A DNA stretch of 64,000 bases, taken from an uncultured Colwellia sp. (GTDB taxonomy: Bacteria; Pseudomonadota; Gammaproteobacteria; Enterobacterales; Alteromonadaceae). The first letter of the stretch is position 1. Each line of letters opens with the position of its first letter. The notes beneath the pieces were generated by a model. It ran no database searches, was not told the DNA's origin, and was given only the letters and a program-made list of their open reading frames with translations. Below are positions 21,222-30,564 of this stretch, in pieces. A program made the position numbers and the translations under genes. The stretch is taken from the NCBI GenBank assembly GCA_913058145.1, contig CAJXQM010000008.1:40929-104928 (forward strand). Direction: 5' to 3'.

Positions 21222-21302
21222 CCCTTCGACAAGCTCAGGACAAACGGGGGAGAGTAATATACCGTTCACCCTGAGCGTGAGGAACGAACAGTCGAAGGAA
21301 AG
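21222..21302. repeat. REP-like inverted pair
   Basis: CCCTTCGACAAGCTCAGGAC near 21222 and CCGTTCACCCTGAGCGTGAG with CAGTCGAAGGAA near 21262-21300 are opposite-facing copies of the dispersed motif. They lie between the convergent rep and ubiB genes. Confidence 0.75.
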
Positions 21303-21310
21303 ACTATTAG

Positions 21311-22879
21311 CTAAGCGACAAAGACTATCGCCAAAGCAATCAACGCTCCAGCCACGAGTATACTTATCACCATATTTTTACTTTGCTGCGTTTGTTGCAA
21401 CAGTAATTTTTGCATTAATAAGGTTTGTTGTTGTTGGTTTTCTTTCCCAACTTTTAAGTAGTCATAAACAAGATCGGGAATTTCAGGTAATTTTTCATTC
21501 CAAAAAGGTAAGTTGTCTTTAATTTTAGTAAATACCGCTTTCACGCCCATTTGATCTTTAACCCAATTTTCTAAAAAAGGTTTGGCAGTTTGCCATAAAT
21601 CTAATTGTGGATAGAGCTGGCGACCTAAGCCTTCGATATAAAGTAGGGTTTTTTGCAGCAGTACTAACTGTGGTTGTACTTCCATATTAAAGCGACGGGC
21701 AGTGTTAAATAAGTTAACTAATACCTGCCCAAAAGAAATTTCAGCCAGCGGTTTGTTAAAAATTGGTTCACAAACGGTGCGGATAGCGAATTCAAATTCA
21801 TCTACACTGGTACTGGCGGGTACCCAGCCTGAATCCACGTGTAATTGCGCTACTTTGCGATAATCGCGATTGAAAAAAGCCACAAAGTTTTCAGCTAAAT
21901 AACGTTTGTCATCTCGACTTAACGTACCAACAATACCACAATCAATCGCGATCCATGTAGGATCAGCCGGATTAGTTGCGTTCACAAAAACATTGCCAGG
22001 GTGCATGTCGGCATGAAAAAAACTATCACGAAACACCTGGGTGAAAAAGACTTCTACGCCGCGCTCGGCTAATAACTTCATGTCAACACCAAGCTGCGTT
22101 AGCGTATCAATGTCAGCGACGCCTATGCCATAGATACGTTCCATGACTAATACGGTTTTAGTGCTATATTCACTGTAAATTTCAGGTACATAAAGTACTT
22201 TGTCGTATTCACTGCCTTGTTCGAAGTTACGTTTTAGCTGAACAGCATTAGCCCCTTCACGATTAAGGTCTAATTCATCTAGAATAGTTTTACGGTATTC
22301 AGCAACCACTTCTTTTGGTCTTAGGCGTTTTCCATCAGGTAACCAACGCGCGGCAATACCGGCAAAGCGCGACATTACCTTTAAGTCGGCTAAAATAGTT
22401 TGGCCAATATTAGGGCGTAATATTTTAATAACAACCTTTGTCTCAGTATCATTTTCAAGCAAAGTTGCGGTATGAACTTGTGCGATAGAAGCGGATGCTA
22501 ATGGTGCTATATCAAAGTCACTAAAATGTTGATCGAATATTTCAATGCCCATGGTATCAATGATTAATTGTTTGGCTAATTCACCATCAAAAGGGGCTAC
22601 TTGATCTTGTAATAAAGCGAGTTCATCGGCAAAGTCTGGCGGCAATAAATCACGACGTGTGGAAAGCATTTGGCCAAATTTAATAAATACCGGGCCAAGT
22701 GACTCAATGGCTAATCGAAAACGCACAGCGACGGCTTTATCTTTATGTTTGTTTCTTAACCAAAAAAATGAAAAACGACCAAGCTTGGCATACCAAGGCA
22801 ACATTCTTCGTGGCACCATTTCATCTAAGCCATAGTGTAAAAATGTATTAACAATGCGGTATAGTCTTATGCTACTCAC
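21311..22879 (-). CDS. ubiB: Ubiquinone biosynthesis regulatory ATPase/kinase UbiB
   Basis: An atypical ABC1/ADCK protein needed for ubiquinone synthesis. [19 protein letters not shown] contains the family KxGQ motif; [35 protein letters not shown] and IDCGIVGTL follow. Two C-terminal membrane helices (about residues 495-522) anchor it. 522 aa is close to the usual length. It is the last gene of ubiE-ubiJ-ubiB. Confidence 0.95.
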   Translation of the reverse strand: MSSIRLYRIVNTFLHYGLDEMVPRRMLPWYAKLGRFSFFWLRNKHKDKAVAVRFRLAIESLGPVFIKFGQMLSTRRDLLPPDFADELALLQDQVAPFDGELAKQLIIDTMGIEIFDQHFSDFDIAPLASASIAQVHTATLLENDTETKVVIKILRPNIGQTILADLKVMSRFAGIAARWLPDGKRLRPKEVVAEYRKTILDELDLNREGANAVQLKRNFEQGSEYDKVLYVPEIYSEYSTKTVLVMERIYGIGVADIDTLTQLGVDMKLLAERGVEVFFTQVFRDSFFHADMHPGNVFVNATNPADPTWIAIDCGIVGTLSRDDKRYLAENFVAFFNRDYRKVAQLHVDSGWVPASTSVDEFEFAIRTVCEPIFNKPLAEISFGQVLVNLFNTARRFNMEVQPQLVLLQKTLLYIEGLGRQLYPQLDLWQTAKPFLENWVKDQMGVKAVFTKIKDNLPFWNEKLPEIPDLVYDYLKVGKENQQQQTLLMQKLLLQQTQQSKNMVISILVAGALIALAIVFVA

Positions 22880-22903
22880 GTTATTGAAAGTCCTTGCTGT
22901 TAA

Positions 22904-23560
22904 TTAATTGTTGGCTTTACGGTTGATTAGCTGCGCGACACGTTGATTAAGTTCATCGACTTGCTTGCTCACTTCCAAGACTTGTTGGCTAAATTGGTCT
23001 ACTTGACTACGTGTGACCACTAAGCGCTTTTCGTGCACTACATATTCACTGGCATCAGCTTTAATTTGATTGGCTGCAAAGTCTACTTTTGTAGAGACTC
23101 GCTTACCTAATTGCATTAACTTATGTGTAGGTATATCACCAATATGATTAGCTAATTCACTTTGCCAATCAATATCTAAATTTTCAGCAACGCTAGCGAA
23201 TTGTTGGGCTACTTTTATATCACCGGTTAAGTCTAATTTATTTTGTTTAATTAACGCTGTGATTTGTTGCTCTGCTTTTAATTCTCGTAAGGTATTTATA
23301 CTTGTTTTTATAGTACAGTCAGTGTGCTCAGTCAGTGTTGTTACCATAACTTGTGGGTTTTTGATGGCGTTACAAACAGTAAAGCTCAATGGAAAATATA
23401 ATTCTTCTAACTCAACAGTTAAGGTTTTTTGCGTTAACTTTTCTAATGAAGTATGGGTAGCGCTCAATGCTAAAGTCTTATTAATCAATACTTCTAACGC
23501 TGATGTCAACACTTGTGAAATCATTAAGTTGGATGTGAGTTTTGATAAGGTAGTTGTCAT
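22904..23560 (-). CDS. ubiJ: Ubiquinone biosynthesis accessory factor UbiJ (SCP2 domain)
   Basis: A 218-aa lipid-binding scaffold of the Ubi complex. The N-terminal SCP2-like domain (about residues 15-125) has LYFPLSFTV and LTGDIKVAQQFASVAENL, followed by a helical tail ending in a coiled coil (QVLEVSKQVDELNQRVAQL). Position between ubiE and ubiB, five bases from ubiE, is diagnostic. Confidence 0.92.
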   Translation of the reverse strand: MTTTLSKLTSNLMISQVLTSALEVLINKTLALSATHTSLEKLTQKTLTVELEELYFPLSFTVCNAIKNPQVMVTTLTEHTDCTIKTSINTLRELKAEQQITALIKQNKLDLTGDIKVAQQFASVAENLDIDWQSELANHIGDIPTHKLMQLGKRVSTKVDFAANQIKADASEYVVHEKRLVVTRSQVDQFSQQVLEVSKQVDELNQRVAQLINRKANN

Positions 23561-23565
23561 AAAAA

Positions 23566-24357
23566 TTAAAACTTATAACCTTTGTGAAGGGCAACTACAC
23601 CACCCGTTAAATTTTTAAAGCTCGTTTGTTCGAAGCCAGCATCATCCATCATCATTTTTAACGTTTCTTGATCCGGGTGCATACGAATAGACTCAGCTAA
23701 ATATTGGTAACTGTCACCATCTTTAGCCACTAATTCACCCATTTTAGGTAAAATATTAAACGAATAAAAGTCGTAAGCTTTGTTAAGTAATTCATACTCT
23801 GGTTTGGAAAACTCAAGCACTAATAAACGACCACCGGGTTTTAATACGCGATATATTGAGCGTAGCGCCATGTCTTTGTCTGTAACATTACGTAAACCAA
23901 AAGCAATAGTAACAATATCAAAAGTATTGTCTTCAAAGGGTAAATATTGGGCGTTGGCTTGCACATACTCTATATTTTGTACTAACCCTTTATCGCGTAA
24001 TTTATCACGACCCACATTTAGCATAGAGCTATTAATGTCCGCTAATATAACCTTGCCTTCTTTACCTACCAATTTAGAGAATTTGGCAGTTAAATCACCT
24101 GTGCCACCCGCTAAATCAAGTACTTTATTGCCAGGACGAACGCCACTGGCATCAATGGTAAAGCGTTTCCATAACCGATGAACACCAAATGACATTAAGT
24201 CATTCATCACATCATACTGTTTGGCTACCGAATGAAAAACACCAGCAACCATAGAAACTTTATCTTCTTTATCAATGGTCTTGTAGCCAAAGTGAGTGGT
24301 GTTGTCTGGTGATGAACCTTGTTTGTCTGGAGATTGATTTTGTTCTGAAGCTGACAT
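23566..24357 (-). CDS. ubiE: Ubiquinone/menaquinone C-methyltransferase UbiE
   Basis: SAM-dependent methyltransferase acting in ubiquinone (and, where present, menaquinone) synthesis. [13 protein letters not shown] near the N-terminus, the SAM loop [15 protein letters not shown] and [10 protein letters not shown] are signatures; [12 protein letters not shown] is the typical end. 263 aa. First gene of the ubiE-J-B operon. Confidence 0.96.
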   Translation of the reverse strand: MSASEQNQSPDKQGSSPDNTTHFGYKTIDKEDKVSMVAGVFHSVAKQYDVMNDLMSFGVHRLWKRFTIDASGVRPGNKVLDLAGGTGDLTAKFSKLVGKEGKVILADINSSMLNVGRDKLRDKGLVQNIEYVQANAQYLPFEDNTFDIVTIAFGLRNVTDKDMALRSIYRVLKPGGRLLVLEFSKPEYELLNKAYDFYSFNILPKMGELVAKDGDSYQYLAESIRMHPDQETLKMMMDDAGFEQTSFKNLTGGVVALHKGYKF

Positions 24358-24584
24358 CTGCTATTCACTAATGTTGGTAATTATTGATAGTTTACTGTAT
24401 GTGAGGTAAATCAACAAATACTCGGGAGACTTTTGTTGATTTAGAATTGTTATAAAGGTGAAAATATAAAGGGCTAAACAAAGTTTTTATGATCACGGTA
24501 TATACCTGCAACATTAGAGAATGTGTTGAGCAAGTCGTTATAGATGGAACGGTATTGGCAATATAAATGTATAGTTGGTACAGC

Positions 24585-24623
24585 AACCTGACAATCTCGA
24601 ACTTTAATGGATATTGTCAGGTT
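24585..24623. terminator. Inverted repeat downstream of plsB
   Basis: AACCTGACAAT (24585-24595) and ATTGTCAGGTT (24613-24623) are a perfect 11-bp inverted repeat with a 17-base loop, 28 bases after the plsB stop on the minus strand. No U tract follows, so it may be an mRNA-stabilising hairpin rather than a true intrinsic terminator. Confidence 0.5.
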
Positions 24624-24650
24624 ATATTTGGGTTCTACAAGCGATAATAT

Positions 24651-27095
24651 TTATGACCGTGCAATACTTTGCAACACTTCAATAGCAACTAGGTTGGTTA
24701 CTGAGGTTTTAAGCGGGTTCATCGTAGCAGTTGTGATCAGTAAGCCATCTTCATTAAGTTCGATATAACCTTGTTCTCGCAGGGTGTTAATTAAGGTTGC
24801 TTGCGCTTTTTTGTCGATAAATTCAGGGGCGGTGATATTATTTAAAACAGATAATCGCTTCGCTATGGCAACAACTTTTTGTTCTAAATCTCGTCTAGTA
24901 AGTGGTGCTAAGCGGGTTGCCAACGAGGTTATGATAGCAAGTCTTTGTAGGCTTTCATCGATACATTCAGCCATATGGTGGATATAACTCAGTTGTTGGG
25001 TGTCACCTGTTAATGACCAGAGTTTAGATTTACTGTGTTTAGCAATACTTGATTTCTCTAAAAAAGCCAAAACCTGTTCCACTTGTTGAGTCATTTTCTC
25101 GGGTGTTTGCCATAAAAAAAGGTCATCTTTTAAGGTGGCTAATAAGTTCACCGTTTGCTCAGTTATTTGCTTTTGAGCTATTTCTCGATTGTGAGTTAAT
25201 AGCTTACACACTAACGAGATTAAACTATAGGTGTGTAAAATATTGTTCCGATAGTAGCGCATCTCTAAGCTAGCAGAGTCATTTAGTGAGATAATAGTAC
25301 CAAAGCTATCTGTGGATACTGTGACCTTATTAAGTGAAATAACATGCGCTAATAATTCACTGCCACTTTCTTTTGGTATTGTTAGTTGCTGGCTAAAAGG
25401 TGCTTGTCGTTGAATATTTAGCACGAAATCTAATTGTTTTTCTAAATCAGCTTTAGCAAGGGCTTTGTTTTCACAGGCATGTAAAATAAGTGCAACTAAT
25501 GCTACGCCGTTTAGCGCAGCACATTGATTGATGCGGCTCATTAATTGATTTGCTATATCGTTAACCGTTGGTGTTAACCAGCTTGGTTTTTGCAGGTCTA
25601 CAGGGTTAATCGCCGACTTCCAATCGGGTACTTGTTTATTCAAATAGTCATTAATATTGATTGGCTCACCAAAATTCACATAGCCATTACCATAATTACG
25701 GAGATTTTTAATGGCTTTAAGTACACCAAAGATAGATTCTTTTTTCTTTTCACTGCCGCTAAGTTCTTTATGGTAAGTGCCAACTTCCATGACATGCTCA
25801 TAACCTAAATAAACAGGTACTAAGGTTAATGGGCGGTCGATACCACGAAGTAAACTTTGAATGGTCATGGCTAGCATGCCAGTTTTAGGGTTTAATAATC
25901 GGCCTGTACGGCTACGCCCACCTTCGGTGTAATACTTTACGGAGTAGCCACGTTCAAATAATAAGCCTAAGTATTCACGGAAAATGGTTGAATATAAACG
26001 ATTACCGGCAAAACTACGGCGAATGAAAAAAGCACCTCCTTTTCTAAATACGGGTCCAGCAGGCCAAAAGTTTAAGTTAATTCCGGCAGCAATACGGGGC
26101 ATAACTAAGCCTTCTTGTAAAATGACATAGGAAAGCAATAAATAGTCCATATGGCTTCGATGACACGGTACGTAAATGATTTCGTGTCCATCTTGAGCTA
26201 GTTCTCGTAATATTTGAGAGTTATTCACTTTTATGTCGCTATACAGACGCCCCCAAAGCCAGCGTAAAATACGTTCACCCAAGCGCACTAGTGAAACACT
26301 GTAATCACCCGCTATCTCTTCCATCATTTTTTGTGCTTGTTTTTTTACATGCTCAGTGCTGAGTTTTTTGCTTTTAGCTTCATCTTTGATAATGCGCATT
26401 ACGGAAGGGTTGGCAAATAAAGCCGTGAACATTTGTTGGCGATGAATAAGGCGAGGGCCTTTGGCTGCAATATTTTGTCGGTGAAAATGAAAACGAGCAA
26501 CGCGAAGTAATTTATGGGCCGTTGCTTCATCATTACCGTGATTGTCAGACATACCCCTTAACGAGAGTGCTTCGCTGTATCGTACTAAGCTATCGCGACC
26601 TAGAAAAAGTACAATGAAAATTTTCCGAAGCCAGGTAGGAGAAGCCTGCTCTGCAAGTAACGAAGAAACATTGGCATTATTTTTTTCTTGAGTGGGTACT
26701 CTACCCCAAATAAGGTTAACGGGTATCAATTGGGCATCAAGCTCTTTATTAATATCGTGCTGATTAAGGATTTCTAGACCTTGATTTAGTGCAGTAGTTG
26801 GTTTGGTTTTAAACCATGGAAACACTAATTTTGGTTTGGCTAAACATAAAGTGCGATCAAAAAATTTGCCATTTATGTTGATTTGGCTTAGCGGATCAGG
26901 AAGTTTTTGTTGTTTACATGCCGTTTGAAGTATTAATAAATCACTGGCTGATTGATGGCTTATCACGTAAAAAATGGGGCGAGTTGGTGTTTCAACTGAT
27001 GCTTCAGCATCTCGCACTACTTTACTACGAACCAATAAATGCAAAGGAAGTTTTAATAATAAATAAAAAAAAGAACGCAATATAGACATCATCAT
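24651..27095 (-). CDS. plsB: Glycerol-3-phosphate 1-O-acyltransferase
   Basis: Inner-membrane enzyme making lysophosphatidic acid from glycerol-3-phosphate. The four acyltransferase motifs are visible: VPCHRSHMDYLLLSY (HX4D), GAFFIRRSF, YTEGGRSRTGRLL and LVPVYLGYEH. 814 aa is the normal full length. The start ATG-ATG-ATG run at 27095 leaves one to three residues of doubt. Stands alone. Confidence 0.95.
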   Translation of the reverse strand: MMMSILRSFFYLLLKLPLHLLVRSKVVRDAEASVETPTRPIFYVISHQSASDLLILQTACKQQKLPDPLSQININGKFFDRTLCLAKPKLVFPWFKTKPTTALNQGLEILNQHDINKELDAQLIPVNLIWGRVPTQEKNNANVSSLLAEQASPTWLRKIFIVLFLGRDSLVRYSEALSLRGMSDNHGNDEATAHKLLRVARFHFHRQNIAAKGPRLIHRQQMFTALFANPSVMRIIKDEAKSKKLSTEHVKKQAQKMMEEIAGDYSVSLVRLGERILRWLWGRLYSDIKVNNSQILRELAQDGHEIIYVPCHRSHMDYLLLSYVILQEGLVMPRIAAGINLNFWPAGPVFRKGGAFFIRRSFAGNRLYSTIFREYLGLLFERGYSVKYYTEGGRSRTGRLLNPKTGMLAMTIQSLLRGIDRPLTLVPVYLGYEHVMEVGTYHKELSGSEKKKESIFGVLKAIKNLRNYGNGYVNFGEPININDYLNKQVPDWKSAINPVDLQKPSWLTPTVNDIANQLMSRINQCAALNGVALVALILHACENKALAKADLEKQLDFVLNIQRQAPFSQQLTIPKESGSELLAHVISLNKVTVSTDSFGTIISLNDSASLEMRYYRNNILHTYSLISLVCKLLTHNREIAQKQITEQTVNLLATLKDDLFLWQTPEKMTQQVEQVLAFLEKSSIAKHSKSKLWSLTGDTQQLSYIHHMAECIDESLQRLAIITSLATRLAPLTRRDLEQKVVAIAKRLSVLNNITAPEFIDKKAQATLINTLREQGYIELNEDGLLITTATMNPLKTSVTNLVAIEVLQSIARS

Positions 27096-27492
27096 CGCTA
27101 AAATTAATTGTTGGCATGAAAAAAGAAGAGTTTAACATTTATATCCAAACCACTTCAAGATGTGAGTTTTAAGGTGCAAAGTTAACCATGAGCAAGGGGC
27201 TTTTTTATTAAGTATAAATACATTAGTTGCGTCCAGAGTTTTTACTTGATAAACGAAGCCTGTTCAACCAATGAAATACAGAGTCTTCAACTTTCTGAGT
27301 ACAGGAGATATTGCGTTTAATTTAATCAGCCATAAAGGCAGCGGTAATCAATTCTCTCTGTTGCCTTATTTATAGGAGCCGAAACTATTTCGTTTTTATT
27401 GTACATATAAAGAGATATAATTATGTTGTTCTGATAAAGAAAAACATTGCAAACCAGACAAAACCAATCCAAATAAGACGAAAGGAACTGTT
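27096..27492. other. Intergenic region between divergent plsB and NYN genes
   Basis: About 400 bases that must hold both promoters. No gene, strong hairpin or recognised operator was found. An AAAGGAAC ribosome site marks its right end. Confidence 0.6.
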
Positions 27493-27972
27493 TTGAAGAA
27501 AATTGCCATTTTTGTTGATGTACAGAATATTTATTACACCACACGAGATACCTATAAGCGTCAATTTAATTATCGGTTATTGTGGCAAGAATTACTTGCT
27601 AAGGGCGATATAGTACAAGCGACTGCTTATGCCATTGCGCGCAGTGATGATCAGCAACATAAATTTCAAAAAGCGCTAAAACATATTGGTTTTGAGGTAA
27701 AACTAAAGCCCTTTATCCAACGTAGTGATGGTTCGGCCAAAGGTGACTGGGATGTAGGTATCACCATTGATATTATGACTGCGGCTGCAACGCAAGATAT
27801 TGACACGATAGTACTTCTTTCTGGCGATGGTGATTTTGATATGCTGCTCAGCCATATTAAAGCCGAATACAATGTGAATACGATTGTTTATGGTGTACCA
27901 ACATTAACGGCAAATTCACTGATTAATGCCGCAGGTGAATATTATAAAATAGATCAAAGCTTATTGTTGTAG
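27493..27972 (+). CDS. NYN (PIN-like) domain protein, LabA/DUF88 family
   Basis: A 159-aa single-domain protein. The N-terminus AIFVDVQNIYYTTRD holds the first acidic residue, KGDWDVGITIDIMTA the second, and LLSGDGDFDMLLSHI the third, making a PIN-like metal site expected to cleave RNA. It starts with TTG, supported by AAAGGAAC five bases before it. It lies upstream of lexA but about 240 bases away. Nuclease activity is a family-level inference. Confidence 0.85.
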   Translation: MKKIAIFVDVQNIYYTTRDTYKRQFNYRLLWQELLAKGDIVQATAYAIARSDDQQHKFQKALKHIGFEVKLKPFIQRSDGSAKGDWDVGITIDIMTAAATQDIDTIVLLSGDGDFDMLLSHIKAEYNVNTIVYGVPTLTANSLINAAGEYYKIDQSLLL

Positions 27973-28166
27973 CTATTACTCCTGTTGAGACTAATGTATC
28001 AAATCAATTTTATAGAATAAAATTATTGATATGGCAAAGGCTTCTCAGTGATAATTCGTCTGGAGGTAGCCGCTAGGAAATTTCAGAGTAAATGAAAAAA
28101 TTTGAAAATACCAAAATTGACATCAGTAAGTAATAACGACAACTAAGCATTGATTTTACAAAGTTC

Positions 28167-28182
28167 CTGTATATACTACCAG
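28167..28182 (+). promoter_or_regulatory. LexA (SOS) box 1
   Basis: CTGTATATACTACCAG fits the CTGT-N8-ACAG consensus with one mismatch (CCAG). Its start is 21 bp before the start of the second box, so both lie on about the same DNA face. Confidence 0.75.
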
Positions 28183-28187
28183 TATAA

Positions 28188-28203
28188 CTGTCAATATATA
28201 CAG
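28188..28203 (+). promoter_or_regulatory. LexA (SOS) box 2
   Basis: CTGTCAATATATACAG is a perfect CTGT-N8-ACAG match ending nine bases before the lexA ATG and overlapping its ribosome site, the usual place for autorepression. Confidence 0.85.
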
Positions 28204-28212
28204 GAATTATCT

Positions 28213-28845
28213 ATGCTTGCTATACACGAACTAAAACCGCTAACTACTCGACAACAACAAATTTTTGACCTTATTAAAGAAACCATTAACGATACAGGGA
28301 TGCCACCGACTCGTGCAGAAATTGCTGGGTTTTTTGGTTTTAAATCGGCTAATGCGGCAGAAGAGCACTTAAAAGCGTTAGCTAAAAAAGGCTATATAGA
28401 GATGCTACCAGGTACATCTCGTGGTATTCGCTTAGCAGAGCAATTTCTTGAAGGGGAAGGTTTGCCTTTAGTTGGCCGTGTTGCTGCGGGAGAGCCGATT
28501 TTAGCGGAAGAGCATATTGAAGATCATTATAAAATGGATGGTAGTTTATTTCACCCCGCGGCTGATTATTTATTGCGTGTGGATGGCGAAAGCATGAAAG
28601 ATATTGGCATTCTAGATGGTGATATCCTTGCTGTACATCAAACGACTGATGTACAAAATGGGCAAGTGATTGTTGCGCGTGTTGAAAATGATGTTACGGT
28701 TAAACGCTTTAAACGAGAAGGGAATATCGTTTATTTACAGGCTGAAAATGAAAATTTTTCGCCAATTATAGTTGATTTAACGAGCCAAGAATTTAATATT
28801 GAAGGTCTTGCGGTGGGTGTTATTCGTAATGGTAACTGGATGTGA
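28213..28845 (+). CDS. lexA: SOS repressor LexA
   Basis: Represses SOS genes and self-cleaves when RecA is activated. The N-terminal winged helix shows [16 protein letters not shown] and [14 protein letters not shown]; the cleavage site is the AG in [10 protein letters not shown]; the catalytic Ser is in [11 protein letters not shown] and the Lys in [16 protein letters not shown] 28213 (after CAGGA) is used rather than an upstream in-frame start at 28150, which would lie inside the operators. 210 aa. Confidence 0.97.
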   Translation: MLAIHELKPLTTRQQQIFDLIKETINDTGMPPTRAEIAGFFGFKSANAAEEHLKALAKKGYIEMLPGTSRGIRLAEQFLEGEGLPLVGRVAAGEPILAEEHIEDHYKMDGSLFHPAADYLLRVDGESMKDIGILDGDILAVHQTTDVQNGQVIVARVENDVTVKRFKREGNIVYLQAENENFSPIIVDLTSQEFNIEGLAVGVIRNGNWM

Positions 28846-29391
28846 TTTTTACTGACACATTTTGAAAAAATCGTTGTTGTTAAGTTGGGTGAGTATCACT
28901 AGGTGGTATTCGCTCTCATCTTTGATAAGCTCTTTCTGTGAATATTACGCCATTTTCACCTCAATCATTCCTCTCTTTTTTATTGTCTTGTTTAAAGATC
29001 TCACTATCAGCTGATGTATAAGTACTTTAAAACATTTAATTTCTAAAGGATAACAATACCTTCAGCCTACTCCACTAAAGCCTGCACCTTATCTTAGAGT
29101 TGTTACTCTATTGAAAATATTAGTATTTATTTATTCTCAGTTAAAATATTGTTTGACCTAGATCAAATTTTGAGTGATTCTAGAGCTGTAATCGAACAAA
29201 AAACAACAGTAAAGAATAATAAAAAAGACGTTAATGCGCACGATATCTGCTTCGTAAGTTAAGGTGTACCATTTCACGTCGATGAATTTAATAAAAAATA
29301 ATAACTAAATTAACAGATGTTCAGTTTAATGAGTTGTGATGACCGTTACTGTATTTATGTTTTCTATTTTAATAGATAGGGGAGAGGTTGA
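28846..29391. other. Long intergenic region before the cytochrome oxidase operon
   Basis: About 550 bases without a credible gene. It contains a hairpin with wobble pairs near 28891-28907 (GTATCAC-TAG-GTGGTAT), an FNR-like site at 29153, and an AT-rich leader of over 200 bases before coxB. Confidence 0.6.
29153..29166. promoter_or_regulatory. FNR/ANR-like site upstream of coxB
   Basis: TTGACCTAGATCAA matches the FNR consensus TTGAT-N4-ATCAA with one mismatch. It lies 226 bases before the coxB start, a plausible place for oxygen-dependent control of an aerobic oxidase. Confidence 0.6.
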
Positions 29392-30561
29392 GTGAGCAGA
29401 GGTAACCAAAATTGGTTGGTGGGGGCTTGGCTACTTATAGTGGCCATTTTTTCTAGTTCAACATGGGCAGATACACAATTAAACCTGACTAAAGGGGTGA
29501 CAGCAGTTAGTAGAGAGGTATATGACTTACATATGCTATCACTTTATATTTGTACTGCTATCGGCGTAGTTGTGTTTGGTGCCATGTTTTGGTCCATGAT
29601 TTTTCATCGAAAATCTAAAGGGGCGAAAGCTGCTGACTTTCATGAGAGCACTAAAGTAGAAATACTTTGGACCGCTATTCCTATTGTTATTCTAATCGCT
29701 ATGGCTATTCCGGCAACTAGCACCTTGATTAACATGGAAAACAATGAAGATTCTGATATCACTATTCAAATCACTGGTTCGCAGTGGAAATGGCATTACA
29801 AATATTTTAATGAAAATATTGAATACTACTCAGTGCTATCGACGCCACGAGAGCAGTATGAAAATCAAAATGGTAGTTTTGACGGTAATGGCGCTAGTAA
29901 GGGTGAAGATTATTTGCTTGAAGTAGATAAACCCTTAGTTATCCCCGTCAATAAAAAAGTCCGTTTTTTGATTACTTCTGATGATGTTATTCATGCATGG
30001 TGGGTTCCTGCCTTTGCTGTTAAGCAAGATGCTAATCCAGGCTTTATTAATGAGGCCTGGACTAATGTTGATGTGCCTGGTACTTATCGAGGTCAATGTG
30101 CTGAGCTTTGTGGTAAAGATCATGGTTTCATGCCTATCGTTGTTGAAGTTAAATCAGAGGAAGATTATGACGCTTGGTTGAACGAACAACATGCATTAAC
30201 AGCCAAAGCAGCGGACGCAGAAAAAGCGTCCTTAAATGCTTCTATGAGCAAAAGTGAGTTAATGCAGCTAGGTGAAACCACCTATATGGCTTATTGCGCA
30301 GCATGTCATCAGCCGACAGGCCTAGGTTTACCACCCGTATTTCCTGCGCTCAAAGGTAGCCCACTCGCAACAACAGGCTCAGCAGTCGAACACATCAATG
30401 TGGTCTTCGATGGTCGTGCAGGTACTGGTATGCAAGGTTACGGTAAGCAACTTAGTTTGAAAGAAATAGCCGCGGTGGTTACTTACGAGCGAAATGCTTG
30501 GGGTAACGACACCGGTGATTTAGTGCAAACTTCAGATATTAAAGCGGCAAGCGAGGAGTAA
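29392..30561 (+). CDS. coxB: Cytochrome c oxidase subunit II with fused cytochrome c domain
   Basis: Receives electrons from cytochrome c through the CuA centre. A signal peptide (cleaved near TWA-DTQ), two membrane helices (about 45-67 and 88-108), the aromatic patch SQWKWHYKYF, and the CuA ligands in CAELCGKDHGFM are visible. A C-terminal c-type heme domain carries CAACH and a Met ligand in GTGMQGYG, making this the caa3-like variant. 389 aa; GTG start. First gene of the oxidase operon. Confidence 0.95.
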   Translation: MSRGNQNWLVGAWLLIVAIFSSSTWADTQLNLTKGVTAVSREVYDLHMLSLYICTAIGVVVFGAMFWSMIFHRKSKGAKAADFHESTKVEILWTAIPIVILIAMAIPATSTLINMENNEDSDITIQITGSQWKWHYKYFNENIEYYSVLSTPREQYENQNGSFDGNGASKGEDYLLEVDKPLVIPVNKKVRFLITSDDVIHAWWVPAFAVKQDANPGFINEAWTNVDVPGTYRGQCAELCGKDHGFMPIVVEVKSEEDYDAWLNEQHALTAKAADAEKASLNASMSKSELMQLGETTYMAYCAACHQPTGLGLPPVFPALKGSPLATTGSAVEHINVVFDGRAGTGMQGYGKQLSLKEIAAVVTYERNAWGNDTGDLVQTSDIKAASEE

Positions 30562-30564
30562 AAA

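Noticed and set aside
24392..24586. Minus-strand 64-codon frame between ubiE and plsB
   Set aside because: No ribosome site or recognisable similarity; composition typical of AT-rich non-coding DNA.
28150..28212. Upstream start for lexA adding 21 residues
   Set aside because: The extra region overlaps both SOS boxes and does not resemble LexA N-termini; ATG 28213 has the ribosome site.
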